A stretch of 64,000 nucleotides of DNA, from NCBI GenBank assembly GCA_035650355.1, contig DASRHT010000119.1, forward strand, positions 39,669 to 103,668. The letters run 5' to 3'. The notes under the pieces are model-generated. The model did not search any database, had not been told where the DNA came from, and saw only the letters and a list, made by a program, of their open reading frames with translations. Made by a program: the position numbers and the translations under genes. The DNA is from DASRHT01 sp035650355 (GTDB lineage: Bacteria; Chloroflexota; Ktedonobacteria; Ktedonobacterales; Ktedonobacteraceae). The first letter of the stretch is position 1. Each line of letters opens with the position of its first letter. Positions 8,887-17,597 of the stretch are shown piece after piece.

Positions 8887-10539
8887 CTACTGGAACAGGG
8901 AAGTGAGACAAGGGTTCATGGGCAATGTTTGATGGAAATCTGGGGAAGCGTTGAAGGCTGCTCCACCAACGTTTGTAAAGGACAGAGAGAGCAGGGAGCC
9001 ATACTGATTATTCTTGCCGAAGTCAGTGCGGCTGCCCGGAATTTGCGCCCCGAGTCCCCAGGTGCAATCATCACCGGAACCTTTTACGCTGAAGTAAGGA
9101 TAGAAGGCGGCAGGCGTTCCTGCATCCGTTGTCGGAATAAGGGTACACCCGGCGCCAGTCCCTATATTACAGGTATTCTCGATAATGGGCAGGTCGGCTT
9201 CAAAGGCTGCGCGGCTGTAGTTGGTGTTGAAGGCAAAGCCTGTGAGCGGGCTGGTAAAGCGAACGGCGGTGGGATGCAAAGGATTGCCATCGGGCCAGTC
9301 CTTCAGATACGACGTGCCATCAAAGCCAGTATTGCTGCCTATGCAGCCGGAGACCTGTACTAATGTGGAGGCGGATGCCGGGAAACAGCCAATATCATCG
9401 TCATCGGTTGGACGCGGATTGCTGGCTGGGCCTTCCGTGTTGCCAGCAGGGCAAGAACCGCCAACGGTGATAGGATTGGGACCGTTGCAGAAGTCAAAGT
9501 GGCCGATCTCATCCGAGAAGGCAATGTTATACGAGTGAGCGGCCCACGGCACGCGGGTCTGCTCAGAAGAGGTGCTATACATCGGATGGAAATCGTACGG
9601 GATATTCTGGCAGGTCGTGCCATTGGGATCAAACTTCACCTGACCGAACGAATTGGCGGCGCTGGCCGTCATAAAGCCGTGCTGTCCCGTGTTCTGATCG
9701 ATGATATCGATGCGCAGACCGTGAGCGGTATCTTGCATGATCACAATCAGATGATCGCCAGAGTTCATAAAGAGATCTTTCTGCCGATCAGGGGTGAAGG
9801 TGGCTACCGTCGAATCGACCGGGTTAGCGGGGGCCTGGGCAACCCCGTTTCGGGTGATAAAGGCAAAGTTGACTGGCTCGATACCGGCGGTATTGAGACA
9901 GGTAGCGTTGTTGTTTTGCCCGGTCACCGGGTTTTGTGAAAGACTGTCGATGTTGAGGGCAGCACACCACTGCCTGGCATCGCAACTGGTGCCATTCGGC
10001 CACGCCAGACCACTGGGAGGATAAAACTGCATCTCCATAAAGGCCGTGCCAGGATGATTGGGGCTGACGGCGGGATCGACAATGTTGCTATCACTATCCG
10101 GCGTGCAGGTGTTTAGCTGCTCGGGATAGGACTGGGTGTCGCACATCGCCATACCGAACCAGAAGGCGATATGAAGCTGCAAATTGAACGATTTGCCAGC
10201 AGTGAGTGGACTAGGAGCGGGATCGGTAGGCAGTTGGAGCCGGTACAGCATCCGGTTGCCTGCACCAGGCTGGTTAGAATAGAAAAGGGTCGCAGGCTCA
10301 TCGTGCCCAACATACTGACCTGGACCAAAGACTGCTTTTGCATCATGAACTTCGGTACAAAGAGCTGAACGGGCGCCCGCGCACTCAATATGCATTTTTG
10401 TGGCTGAGGCGTTCTGGCTGGCTGCCTGAGCAGTCGGGACTGTGAACATTGCGCCAGTCATCATCAGCCCAACCACGACAGATGTAAGGGCCACAATAGA
10501 GAAGACTTTGCTCATCCTTGAGCGTAACGAGAAGCGCAT
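8887..10539 (-). CDS. Secreted protein of unknown function, paralogue 3
   Basis: A 550-residue paralogue of the two genes downstream of it. The signal peptide is basic MRFSLRSRMSK, a hydrophobic core VALTSVVVGLMMTGAMF, then TAQA. The exported part keeps the shared blocks GHDEPATLFYSNQPGAGNRM, FWFGMAMCDTQS, DARQWCAALNIDSLSQNPV, DPNGTTCQNIPYDFHPMYS and GCTLIPTTDAGTPAAFYPYF. It ends PCLTSLFQ, unlike the other two. Function unknown; probably released from or attached outside the cell. Promoter at 10634-10662. Confidence 0.85.
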   Translation of the reverse strand: MRFSLRSRMSKVFSIVALTSVVVGLMMTGAMFTVPTAQAASQNASATKMHIECAGARSALCTEVHDAKAVFGPGQYVGHDEPATLFYSNQPGAGNRMLYRLQLPTDPAPSPLTAGKSFNLQLHIAFWFGMAMCDTQSYPEQLNTCTPDSDSNIVDPAVSPNHPGTAFMEMQFYPPSGLAWPNGTSCDARQWCAALNIDSLSQNPVTGQNNNATCLNTAGIEPVNFAFITRNGVAQAPANPVDSTVATFTPDRQKDLFMNSGDHLIVIMQDTAHGLRIDIIDQNTGQHGFMTASAANSFGQVKFDPNGTTCQNIPYDFHPMYSTSSEQTRVPWAAHSYNIAFSDEIGHFDFCNGPNPITVGGSCPAGNTEGPASNPRPTDDDDIGCFPASASTLVQVSGCIGSNTGFDGTSYLKDWPDGNPLHPTAVRFTSPLTGFAFNTNYSRAAFEADLPIIENTCNIGTGAGCTLIPTTDAGTPAAFYPYFSVKGSGDDCTWGLGAQIPGSRTDFGKNNQYGSLLSLSFTNVGGAAFNASPDFHQTLPMNPCLTSLFQ

Positions 10540-10633
10540 CGATTGGCCTCGCTTTCAAATAACCAGGACATTGACAACAGGATTTTTCTCAAAAAAACAG
10601 TAATCCCTTTGGCACATAAAGACTACCATTAAT

Positions 10634-10662
10634 AGTATACAAAGAAACTCTAGCAGTTACAA
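10634..10662 (-). promoter_or_regulatory. Promoter of secreted paralogue 3
   Basis: On the minus strand TTGTAA, a 17-bp spacer and TATACT match the promoter of paralogue 2 in all but a few positions. That implies shared control of the two genes. Confidence 0.75.
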
Positions 10663-10791
10663 AGGTAGGAAAGTGAAGATAAAGGAACCAGCCGCTTTTT
10701 AAGCTCCTTCTTTTGTGTCTGCATTCTTCAGCAATTTGGAACATGTAGTTTAAAAATAGTACTTCTGGGCATAACAGAGATCGTCCATTCA

Positions 10792-10820
10792 TTGACCCGG
10801 TACAGCATGTATGCTACAGT
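10792..10820 (+). promoter_or_regulatory. Promoter of the methyltransferase-like gene
   Basis: TTGACC (10792-10797) and TACAGT (10815-10820) are 17 bp apart. A start around 10827 would exclude the upstream in-frame ATG at 10811 as the initiation codon. Confidence 0.5.
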
Positions 10821-10861
10821 ACCCACGATCAAAACAACTTTGTATATCAGGGAGTCCATGT

Positions 10862-11710
10862 ATGCCATCTGCCATGATCCTTTCATACATTCAAGCAGAG
10901 GCGCTGCTGGCCGCGAGGAAACAGGGCCTGTCATCGCTGGAAATTTCACCTGATCTGGGTCTATCAACTATGATAGTGGAACTGATGGACGAGAGGATAG
11001 TCTTTCCTCAGGGGGAGCAGCTAAACTGGCAGATGATCGAGAAGATCAAAAAAACGCCTGCGGCCTGCTTCATGGTGGAGCAGAACGATATAGAGCCGAT
11101 CCAGGTATTCTCTGAATATACCAATCGCCTGTGCAGCCTGATGCCGACGCGGCACACGCCGACGATGCTGATCGCAGGGTTTACCATGCATCGGATTGTT
11201 GATATCGATCCAATGGAAGACACGCGCAAGAAAATCGCGACCGTTGCGCCGGTGACGGGGCGAGTGCTGGATACCGCTACCGGCCTGGGCTATACAGCCA
11301 TTGAGGCTGCGAAGACGGCAGACGAAGTAGTCACCATCGAACTTGATCCGGGGGCGCAGGCAATTGCCCGGCTTAATCCCTGGTCGCGCGAGCTTTTTGA
11401 CAATCCCAAAATCAAGCAGGTGATGGGAGATGCCTATGAGGTTGTTGCCACCTTCGAGGATGAAACGTTCTCGCGGATCATTCACGATCCTCCTGTTTTT
11501 AGCCTCGCCGGCGAGCTCTATTCCGGCGCATTTTATCGGCAGCTCTTCCGTATACTGAAACGAGGGGGACGCCTTTTCCACTATATCGGGGATCTGAACA
11601 GCAAGTCAGGCGGGACTGTGACGCGAGGAGCTCTGAAACGGCTCCAGGAGGCAGGCTTTGCCCGCATTGCGCGGCGTGAAGAGGCTTTTGGGGTGGTGGC
11701 TTATAAATGA
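10862..11710 (+). CDS. SAM-dependent methyltransferase-like protein
   Basis: The product (282 residues from the chosen start) has an N-terminal region of unknown type and a C-terminal Rossmann-fold methyltransferase domain. Motif I is VLDTATGLGYTAIEAA (about residue 140), an acidic ribose-binding motif VVTIELDPG follows, then MGDAYEVV and IIHDPPVFS, and the late motif LKRGGRLFHYIGD. The DPP motif resembles the small archaeal/bacterial group near spermidine-synthase-like methyltransferases; the substrate is unknown. The start at 10862 (MPSAMILSYIQ) has AGGGAG about 8 bp upstream; the in-frame ATG at 10811 lies within the predicted promoter. A terminator follows immediately. Confidence 0.75.
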   Translation: MPSAMILSYIQAEALLAARKQGLSSLEISPDLGLSTMIVELMDERIVFPQGEQLNWQMIEKIKKTPAACFMVEQNDIEPIQVFSEYTNRLCSLMPTRHTPTMLIAGFTMHRIVDIDPMEDTRKKIATVAPVTGRVLDTATGLGYTAIEAAKTADEVVTIELDPGAQAIARLNPWSRELFDNPKIKQVMGDAYEVVATFEDETFSRIIHDPPVFSLAGELYSGAFYRQLFRILKRGGRLFHYIGDLNSKSGGTVTRGALKRLQEAGFARIARREEAFGVVAYK

Positions 11711-11739
11711 GTCATGGAGCAATCGGTCGCTCCATGACT
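11710..11739. terminator. Hairpin between convergent genes
   Basis: An 11-bp perfect stem, AGTCATGGAGC (11710-11720) with GCTCCATGACT (11729-11739), separates the methyltransferase-like gene from the convergent aminotransferase. It begins in the stop codon of the former. Confidence 0.65.
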
Positions 11740-11744
11740 GGTTG

Positions 11745-12947
11745 TTATCGATCAGCAAACGAACAAATTTCTCTTACACCGCGCTCAATCTCCTCTTCGC
11801 ATGCTGCCAGCGAGATGCGTACATTCGCTTGAGCGACCAACCCGAAGCCGCTGCCCGCTGCTACAGCGACGTTGCGCGCGTGCAATAGATCAAGAGCAAA
11901 CTGGCGGCTATGCCGGGCTTCGCCCTTACGGCTGCTGATATCGATCAGGGCATAGAAAGCTCCATGTGGGGTATAGATATAGCGCCCGTAATCTTTGAGC
12001 AAACTCACGGCAAGGTCGCGCCTGCGCCGGTATGCCTCGCGCATCTCGCTCACGCAATCCTGCGGGCCGGTCAGAGCAGCAGCGGCAGCCCTCTGGATCA
12101 GCGTGCTGATGTTAGTATATTTGGCATTGAGTACATCGACGATGGTTTTCATCAACTGAGTTCCAGTCGTCAAGTAGCCGATGCGCCATCCGGTCATGGC
12201 ATAGGTCTTGGAGAAGGTGTAAGCGCCGATGAAGCGACCGGACTCGAACTCTTCGCGCGAAAGCATGGTAGCGGGACTGATATGCTCACCCTCAAAAATA
12301 ATCTGATCATAGCATTCATCTGAGAGCAGATAGAGATCATGGCGGCGGGCGAAGTCGAGCAGGGAGCAGACGACCTCGCGGGGGAAGACCGCTCCGGTCG
12401 GATTGCCTGGCGTATTGATCAGCAGGATGCGGGTACGGGGCGTGACCAGTTTCTCTAACTGCGTTACGTCGGGAAGCCATTCGCCCTGCGGATCGAGCGG
12501 GTAGGGTACGCCGGTAGCTCCACAGGCAGAGAGCTGCATGGCGTACAGGGGCCAGCCGGGATCGGGGATCAGGACTTCGTCGCCCGGCCCTACCGTTGCA
12601 ATGAGGGCGACCTGGAGCGCGCCGGTGCCGCCCATCGTTATGGCGATGTGGGCAGGCTCGACCGCGTAGCCGTTGATGCGCTGGATTTTCTCGGCCAGCA
12701 GTTCGCGCAACCAGAGATGGCCCACGGCGGGCGCGTAAGTCTGCGGTTCGCATTCAATGGACTGCATAGCTGCTTGACGAATATGTTCAGGCGTACGGAA
12801 ACTTGGTTCGCCGATCTGCAAACGTATTGCCGGAGGCAGCATCTCGCCGCGCGCCTCAGCTTCGGCCTGGCGTTGCTGCGCATAGGCACCCAGCCAGGTA
12901 ATCTCGTTCACCGGCTGTTGATAGATTCGCTCTTTTCCTATTTTCAT
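11745..12947 (-). CDS. PLP-dependent class I/II aminotransferase
   Basis: This 400-residue enzyme is of the aspartate aminotransferase fold. Visible landmarks are INTPGNPTGAVF (substrate/PLP-binding Asn-Pro), LSDECYDQIIFEG (Asp and Tyr contacting PLP), the PLP-lysine motif SKTYAMTGWRIGY, and the C-terminal Arg region FGLVAQANVRISLA. Amino donor and acceptor cannot be told from sequence. It is last in a minus-strand operon, 18 bp after the M20 peptidase and two genes after a family III CoA-transferase. This suggests work on a peptide- or amino-acid-derived acid, but that is inference. Confidence 0.9.
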   Translation of the reverse strand: MKIGKERIYQQPVNEITWLGAYAQQRQAEAEARGEMLPPAIRLQIGEPSFRTPEHIRQAAMQSIECEPQTYAPAVGHLWLRELLAEKIQRINGYAVEPAHIAITMGGTGALQVALIATVGPGDEVLIPDPGWPLYAMQLSACGATGVPYPLDPQGEWLPDVTQLEKLVTPRTRILLINTPGNPTGAVFPREVVCSLLDFARRHDLYLLSDECYDQIIFEGEHISPATMLSREEFESGRFIGAYTFSKTYAMTGWRIGYLTTGTQLMKTIVDVLNAKYTNISTLIQRAAAAALTGPQDCVSEMREAYRRRRDLAVSLLKDYGRYIYTPHGAFYALIDISSRKGEARHSRQFALDLLHARNVAVAAGSGFGLVAQANVRISLAACEEEIERGVREICSFADR

Positions 12948-12965
12948 CAGTTCCGCCTGTTCTGC

Positions 12966-14138
12966 TCAATGTGTGCCGATTCGCTGTACAAGGCCGGAAA
13001 GAAGCGCAATACGAATCGGCAGATAGTCAAGCTCAACATACTCATCTGGATTGTGAGCCAGGCCGCCGCCAGCTCCGAGTCCATCAATGGTTGGTGTGCC
13101 TACAGCCGAGGTATTGTTAGCATCCGAGGCCCCGCCACTGCCGAGATCCTCTATTTTCAATCCCAGCTCTTTCCCGGCCTCTTTGGCAAACTGCACAAGT
13201 TGGCTGTTGCGCTCACTCCGTTCAAAAGGCATGCTGCGTATCCCGCCGCTGAGCGTGATCTGTGTGCCATCCAGCACGCGCTTTGAGGTTACTTTGCGCA
13301 TGGCCTCCTCGATTGCCTGCGCCCCCTTGCTGTCGCTCACACGCACATCCAGTTCGCAGTAGGCGAAATCTGGCACCACGTTGGTACGCTCACCGCCGCG
13401 AATAATGCCAACATTGAGCGTCGTACCGGGAACTGTCCCGTTCAACGCTTGCAGCGCCTGCACCTGGTAAGAGAGTTCGAGAATGGCATTGCGCCCATGC
13501 TGCGGCTCGACTCCCGCGTGAGCGGAGACCCCTCGCACCTCGACGCGATAATTGCCGATGCCACGACGAGAAGAGACAACGCTGCCAATCGCTCTGCCGG
13601 GCTCCAGCACAATTACCGCATCGGATTGCGCAGCCAACTCCTGGATCAGTGGCTTGCTGACGGGAGAGCCAATTTCCTCATCACTATTGCAGATAAATGT
13701 GATACTCTGAGCTTTGGCTTCGTTAGCTTCGATGAGAAGGTGCAGGCCATACATACCAATCAGCAGACCCGATTTCATATCGAGCACGCCCGGACCTTTG
13801 GCGATCCGCATACCGTTGCGCTGCCCGATGCTGAAGGGGCGACGCTCGGCCTCTCCATCGGAAAAAACCGTATCCATATGTCCAACCAGCAAAATGCGCG
13901 GGCCATCGGCGACGCTGCCCTTCCAGGCGGCAACAAGATGATTGCCGTAGTCCTGCTGCGGATCGAAATAGGTCGAGAAGCCAAAATCGTGAAAACGCTC
14001 TTGCAAGTATGCGCCTACCCGATCAACGCCAGCTTTCGTATAGGTGCCGGAGTCGATATTGACGATTGCTTTCAGATCATCGAGGTAAGACTCCATTATC
14101 TGCTCAGCGCGCGCAACGGTACGATGTTTTTTCATCAA
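12966..14138 (-). CDS. M20 family metallopeptidase (carboxypeptidase G2-like)
   Basis: The 390-residue product is a di-zinc amidohydrolase of peptidase family M20. Metal and catalytic motifs are LVGHMDTVF (His, Asp), GPGVLDMKSGLLIG (bridging Asp), CNSDEEIGS (Glu-Glu) and, near the C-terminus, GLGAGGGLAHNPDEYV (His). The dimerisation domain lies between about residues 190 and 300. The family removes C-terminal Glu-type residues or hydrolyses N-acyl amino acids; which applies here is unknown. The ATG overlaps the stop of the CoA-transferase (ATGA), indicating translational coupling. Confidence 0.92.
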   Translation of the reverse strand: MMKKHRTVARAEQIMESYLDDLKAIVNIDSGTYTKAGVDRVGAYLQERFHDFGFSTYFDPQQDYGNHLVAAWKGSVADGPRILLVGHMDTVFSDGEAERRPFSIGQRNGMRIAKGPGVLDMKSGLLIGMYGLHLLIEANEAKAQSITFICNSDEEIGSPVSKPLIQELAAQSDAVIVLEPGRAIGSVVSSRRGIGNYRVEVRGVSAHAGVEPQHGRNAILELSYQVQALQALNGTVPGTTLNVGIIRGGERTNVVPDFAYCELDVRVSDSKGAQAIEEAMRKVTSKRVLDGTQITLSGGIRSMPFERSERNSQLVQFAKEAGKELGLKIEDLGSGGASDANNTSAVGTPTIDGLGAGGGLAHNPDEYVELDYLPIRIALLSGLVQRIGTH

Positions 14139-15316
14139 ACTATCCCTTCCTCCTTGAATTGTGCTATCTCACCATCGCTGTAGCCTGCCTCAAGTAGCAA
14201 CTCTCCTGTGTGTTCGCCTAATAGGGGCGGTGCGTAGCGCTGCTTCTGCTCAACGCCTGAGATGCGCGGAAAACTCTGTATAGTGCGAAATGTCTCATCA
14301 GACCAGCCATTAGTCACGGTGAGATTGCGGGCCTGTGCGTGCTCATCTTCCAGCGCCTCTTCGATGGTATAGACGGGGCCAAGACAGGTATCGAGATCGG
14401 CCATCTCGGTCACCCATTCGTCGCGCGTTTTCGTCTTGAAGATGGTTCGCAAAGCGTTCATAGCCTCCTCGCGCTCGCCAGGGCCGACCGGCATATGGAA
14501 AGGTAGCAACTCCAGGTGTCCTACGCGAGTGCAGAATGTGTGCCAGAACTTAGGCTCCAGCGCCGCCAATGTAACATGCTTGCCGTCTTTCGTCTCATAA
14601 ATATTATAACAGGGCAGTCCGCCATCAAGCGCGGAACGGTTGGGGCGAGGGGCTTTGCCCGTGTTGAGAAAAGCTGAGGAGATTAGGGGCATCAGCGCCA
14701 TCACGCCCTCGGTCATCGAGACATCGACCATGCGGCCCTCGCCCGTCTGAGCGCGTCCTACCAGCGCAGTCAGGATGCCGATAACCGACATAAAGCTACC
14801 GCCTGCCAGATCGCCGAACTGGGTTGCGGGCATGGCTGGCTCCCCCTGCGCCCCGCGATTATAGTGCAGCAACCCTGCGAATCCGGCATAATTGAGGTCG
14901 TGTCCTGCTCGCAGGCGATACGGGCCGTCCTGTCCATAGCCACTGATCGCGCAATAAATAATACCAAGGTTGACTTCTTTTAACTGTTCATAACCCAGGC
15001 CCAGACGTTCCATCACACCTGGTCGAAAGCTCTCCAGCACAACGTCCGCGTCGCGTATCAAGCGTAGAAATATCTCGCGTCCCTGAGGAGTTTTTAGATT
15101 CAGGCTCACGCTGCGTTTGTTACGATTAATTGCTACAAAAGAGAAGCTCATGCCTCCCGGGCCGAGAGGAGGCATATAGCGACCATAATCACCGGTTCCA
15201 GGCTCTTCAACTTTAATGACATCCGCCCCAAAGTCCGCCAGCATTTGTGAGGCATAGGCACCAGGAAGCAGGCGTGATAGATCAAGAACGCGAATACCAT
15301 CAAGAGGCAGGCTCAT
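14135..15316 (-). CDS. Family III CoA-transferase (CaiB/BaiF, racemase-like)
   Basis: From the ATG at 15316 the product is 393 residues and starts MSLPLDGIRVLDLSRLLPGAYAS, the standard N-terminus of the family. GGAG lies 7-8 bp upstream, so the longer reading frame to 15493 is not used. DVIKVEEPGTGDYGR and the FGDLAGG motif with the presumed catalytic Asp are present, as is NRNKRSVSLNLKTPQG. Members move CoA between acids or racemise 2-methylacyl-CoAs; the overall look is closest to the alpha-methylacyl-CoA racemase branch. It is the first gene of a three-gene operon driven by the promoter within repeat E1. Confidence 0.88.
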   Translation of the reverse strand: MSLPLDGIRVLDLSRLLPGAYASQMLADFGADVIKVEEPGTGDYGRYMPPLGPGGMSFSFVAINRNKRSVSLNLKTPQGREIFLRLIRDADVVLESFRPGVMERLGLGYEQLKEVNLGIIYCAISGYGQDGPYRLRAGHDLNYAGFAGLLHYNRGAQGEPAMPATQFGDLAGGSFMSVIGILTALVGRAQTGEGRMVDVSMTEGVMALMPLISSAFLNTGKAPRPNRSALDGGLPCYNIYETKDGKHVTLAALEPKFWHTFCTRVGHLELLPFHMPVGPGEREEAMNALRTIFKTKTRDEWVTEMADLDTCLGPVYTIEEALEDEHAQARNLTVTNGWSDETFRTIQSFPRISGVEQKQRYAPPLLGEHTGELLLEAGYSDGEIAQFKEEGIV

Positions 15317-15334
15317 ATATGTCTCCTTAATTAA

Positions 15335-15435
15335 TTTCAGTACCCTCATTTCAGTACCCTCAAGCGGGTCGAGAAGCCATGAGTTCCCGCCTCCCTTGAG
15401 GGTAGTATAGGCATCACATCCTGAGGTGTCAAGCG
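15335..15435 (-). promoter_or_regulatory. Promoter-leader repeat, family E copy 1
   Basis: On the minus strand TTGACA (15432-15427) and TATACT (15409-15404) are 17 bp apart. They are followed by ACCCTCAAG ... CTCGACCCGCTTGAGGGT ACTGAAA. The outer arms ACCCTCAAG/CTTGAGGGT and inner GCGGG/CCCGC can form a stem-loop in the RNA. GAGGGTACTGAAA is then repeated in tandem. It ends about 20 bp before the CoA-transferase start, so it serves as promoter and 5' UTR of that operon. Related copies: 25925-26014, 45229-45300, 56850-56895. Confidence 0.75.
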
Positions 15436-15506
15436 AAAATGTAAAAGGATTGTCAATGCAATAATAGCACAAGCCCGGATAAGAGGAAACCACTATCCGG
15501 GCCTGT

Positions 15507-15683
15507 CAGGGCTTTTCAGTTTTCGTCATGCTCGCAGGGCGAAACCCTGCTCGCAAGGGAAGAGAGGTGCAGGCAACGCCGCGTCGCGGCGTTGCCTGCA
15601 CCTCTCTTCCCTTGTCCTGCGCCCCGTTGGGGGCGCGAATCCCGTCGGCAGAAGGGAGAGGAGAGGAACACGGAAAAGCCCTG
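15507..15683. repeat. MITE-like palindromic element, family A copy 2
   Basis: Ends are CAGGGCTTTTCAGTTTTC and ACGGAAAAGCCCTG. The flanking 9-bp direct repeat CGGGCCTGT (15498-15506 and 15684-15692) is perfect. The interior repeats the palindrome seen at 1892-1936 with compensating changes (AACGCCGCGTCGCGGCGTT instead of AACCCCGCGTCGCGGGGTT). The folded RNA or DNA structure is therefore conserved. It also holds a short AGGGCGAAACCCTGCT insertion absent from copy 1. Confidence 0.85.
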
Positions 15684-15708
15684 CGGGCCTGTGCGATCTC
15701 TGGAAAGA

Positions 15709-17173
15709 TTACATCGTGGTCCAGCCCACAAGATCAACGCCGCCCCGCGCCGTACTGGCAATTTCTGTTGGGGTGCTACCGTTTAAGGAGCCGATGAGGA
15801 TGCGCTGCGTGCCCAGCCCGAGATTGTCAGCTTTCAGGGCATACATGCTGCCGTCACGCGAGACATTCGACCAGGTAAACTGCGTAAACCGGTTGAAACT
15901 ATAATCATCTAGTTGTGAAGGACCGTAGGGAAAGGTCGCCAGCGTTTTTTGACCGGAGCCATCTGTTTTCATCGTCCAGATCTGGTGATTGATGTCGCTA
16001 CCGTTGGCCGCGTTCTCTACGAGCAGGAGCAGCGTATCGTTGGAGATGACGCGCAATGTATTCAGGCAGGAGGTAGCAGCCTGCTGAGCAATTGTCTGCT
16101 GCGTCCCTCCGGTCGCAGGCTCGCTCCAGATGCTTGAAGTGAAAGGATGGGCGTCTTTCACGCAGTAACCGACGAACAGCGTTGAGCTATCAAAACTGCT
16201 ATCCATTGAGAGGGAGCTTAACAGTATGGGCTGTTTAGTCAGCACAGGAGAAAGGTCGCTGCCATCGACAACGTGATTTGTGGCAGTATTGAGAATAGAG
16301 AGCGTGGTCGGAGGTAAAGAAGCCGACCTGTCAGTTTTCATAATATAGGCGCGAGTATTATCAAGCCAGGTCAGTACGCTGTAACGATAATGCGCATCCG
16401 CGATGGCAATCTCGGTCTGTACCGTGCCACTGGCAACGTTGAGCAGTCTGATAGTACTGGTGGTATTATGCTCATCCATTGTCGTCAGAATGGACTTCTG
16501 ATCGCTAGACCACTGCACATCGATGGGAAAACGTACTTTATTGTCGTCGGAGAAGGTAGTGAGGGAACCGGCAGGGAAACAATAGAGCGTCTGTAGCCCC
16601 TGCCCATCCATGCGTACCAGTTGTAGCATCGCGCTGTGCTGCGGATCGCCACGCGGGTCGGGCTGGCTCAAAAACAGCACCCATTGCCCATCGAAAGAGA
16701 CTTCGGCCTCCGAGATAGAAAGGCCGCTGGTCACAATATCGCTTTTCTGGCCGGTCGTGACATCATAGCGCCTCAAATGTCCATAGGAAGTTGAGGTGTT
16801 TGGAGGAACTTCATTATAGATGTAGACCAGATTTTGATGGCCGCCCAGGGCCAGTGGCCGCATCACAGCCGCGCGGGCAGTGCCGTCCTCAATTTCTTCA
16901 AAAGTCACATCGTTGAAAAAGCCCCAGTGGCCGCATCACAGCCGCGCGGGCAGTGCCGTCCGCCGGACAACTCGTTTGCGTTGGTGGCATCGGGACCGTC
17001 TGACCGCTAGCGGGAGGCGTGGAGTTCTGGGTGGCTGGGGTCGCTGTAGTCGTGCCGCCCCCAGGTCCGCTGTTTCCAGAGCCTACCGGGGCGGTTCCGC
17101 AGGCAGCGAGAATAGCCGCCATACAACAGGCGATAAAAACTAATAAGCTAGAACGAACGCGTGCAATATTCAT
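15709..17173 (-). pseudogene. Lipoprotein with TolB-like propeller, split by a 73-bp frameshifting duplication
   Basis: Two adjoining minus-strand frames make up one gene. The upstream one (from ATG 17173) gives a lipoprotein signal, SLLVFIACCMAAILAACG, followed by a Gly/Thr/Pro linker and CPADGTARAAVMRPL. The downstream one (to 15709) resumes at the same DGTARAAVMRPL and continues as about 380 residues of beta-propeller-like repeats (for example VSFDGQWVLFLSQ and VQWSSDQKSILTT). Removing one 73-bp repeat unit joins the frames exactly and would give a 463-residue lipoprotein. As it stands the signal peptide is cut off from the propeller. This could be a recent pseudogene or a switchable gene. 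The propeller function is unknown. Confidence 0.8.
16851..16961. repeat. 38-bp direct repeat with 73-bp period inside the lipoprotein gene
   Basis: The same 38 bases occur at 16851-16888 and 16924-16961, separated by a 35-bp spacer (16889-16923). The period, 73 bp, is one more than a multiple of three. On the minus strand the spacer reads GGCTTTTTCAACGATGTGAC..., which resembles the outer end of the MITEs in this window (CAGGGCTGTTGCAACG at 38943). Confidence 0.9.
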
Positions 17174-17347
17174 CTCTATACGCTCCTGATCAAGGCCGAA
17201 TGATTTTTATAGTGATTAATGATCTATCTATTGCTCGGAGCATTCTTGCTCCATGTGCTCATAATAATGTAGAGGGATGCCCATTGCTATGAAATAAGCC
17301 ACAGTATTACTGTGCAGTGAGAGATCATAAAGACGTGTTCTTTCTCG

Positions 17348-17520
17348 GAGTGTGTCTAATTCTGAGTCTCTTCGCCTTTTGTGGTGGCGTTGGCGCGGCG
17401 AAGCCGCGCCAGGAGGAAGTGTGGTGGCAACATGCGCGAAGCGCATGTTGCCACCACACTTCCCAAACACAACGAGCGTCGCAGGCGCGAGCGCTCTCTT
17501 GCTGAGAATCAGACACACTC
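17348..17520. repeat. MITE-like element, family D
   Basis: Terminal inverted repeats GAGTGTGTCTAATTCT (left) and GAGTGTGTCTGATTCT (right, read inward) bound 173 bp. The interior palindromes are GGCGCGGC/GCCGCGCC and a long GTGTGGTGGCAACATGCG arm with its complement. No coding capacity and no obvious target duplication were found. It occupies the gap between the lipoprotein gene and the isoaspartyl peptidase. Confidence 0.75.
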
Positions 17521-17555
17521 AGAAGAGAGATGGTTTCCGCTGGAAACTGCTTTCG

Positions 17556-17564
17556 TGATACAAT
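17556..17564 (+). promoter_or_regulatory. Extended -10 candidate for the isoaspartyl peptidase gene
   Basis: TGATACAAT gives an extended -10 (TGn plus TACAAT), with no good -35. It is about 34 bp before the start codon and just outside the family D element. Confidence 0.4.
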
Positions 17565-17597
17565 TGCTAACAAATAACGTACAGGAGATACTACACT

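Noticed and set aside
10811..10861. Upstream ATG of the methyltransferase-like gene
   Set aside because: It lies between the -35 and -10 boxes of a good promoter and has no ribosome site; the ATG at 10862 does.
15317..15493. N-terminal extension of the CoA-transferase
   Set aside because: It would be translated from the promoter and leader of repeat E1. The family start MSLPLDGIRVLDLSR has a GGAG site at 15316.
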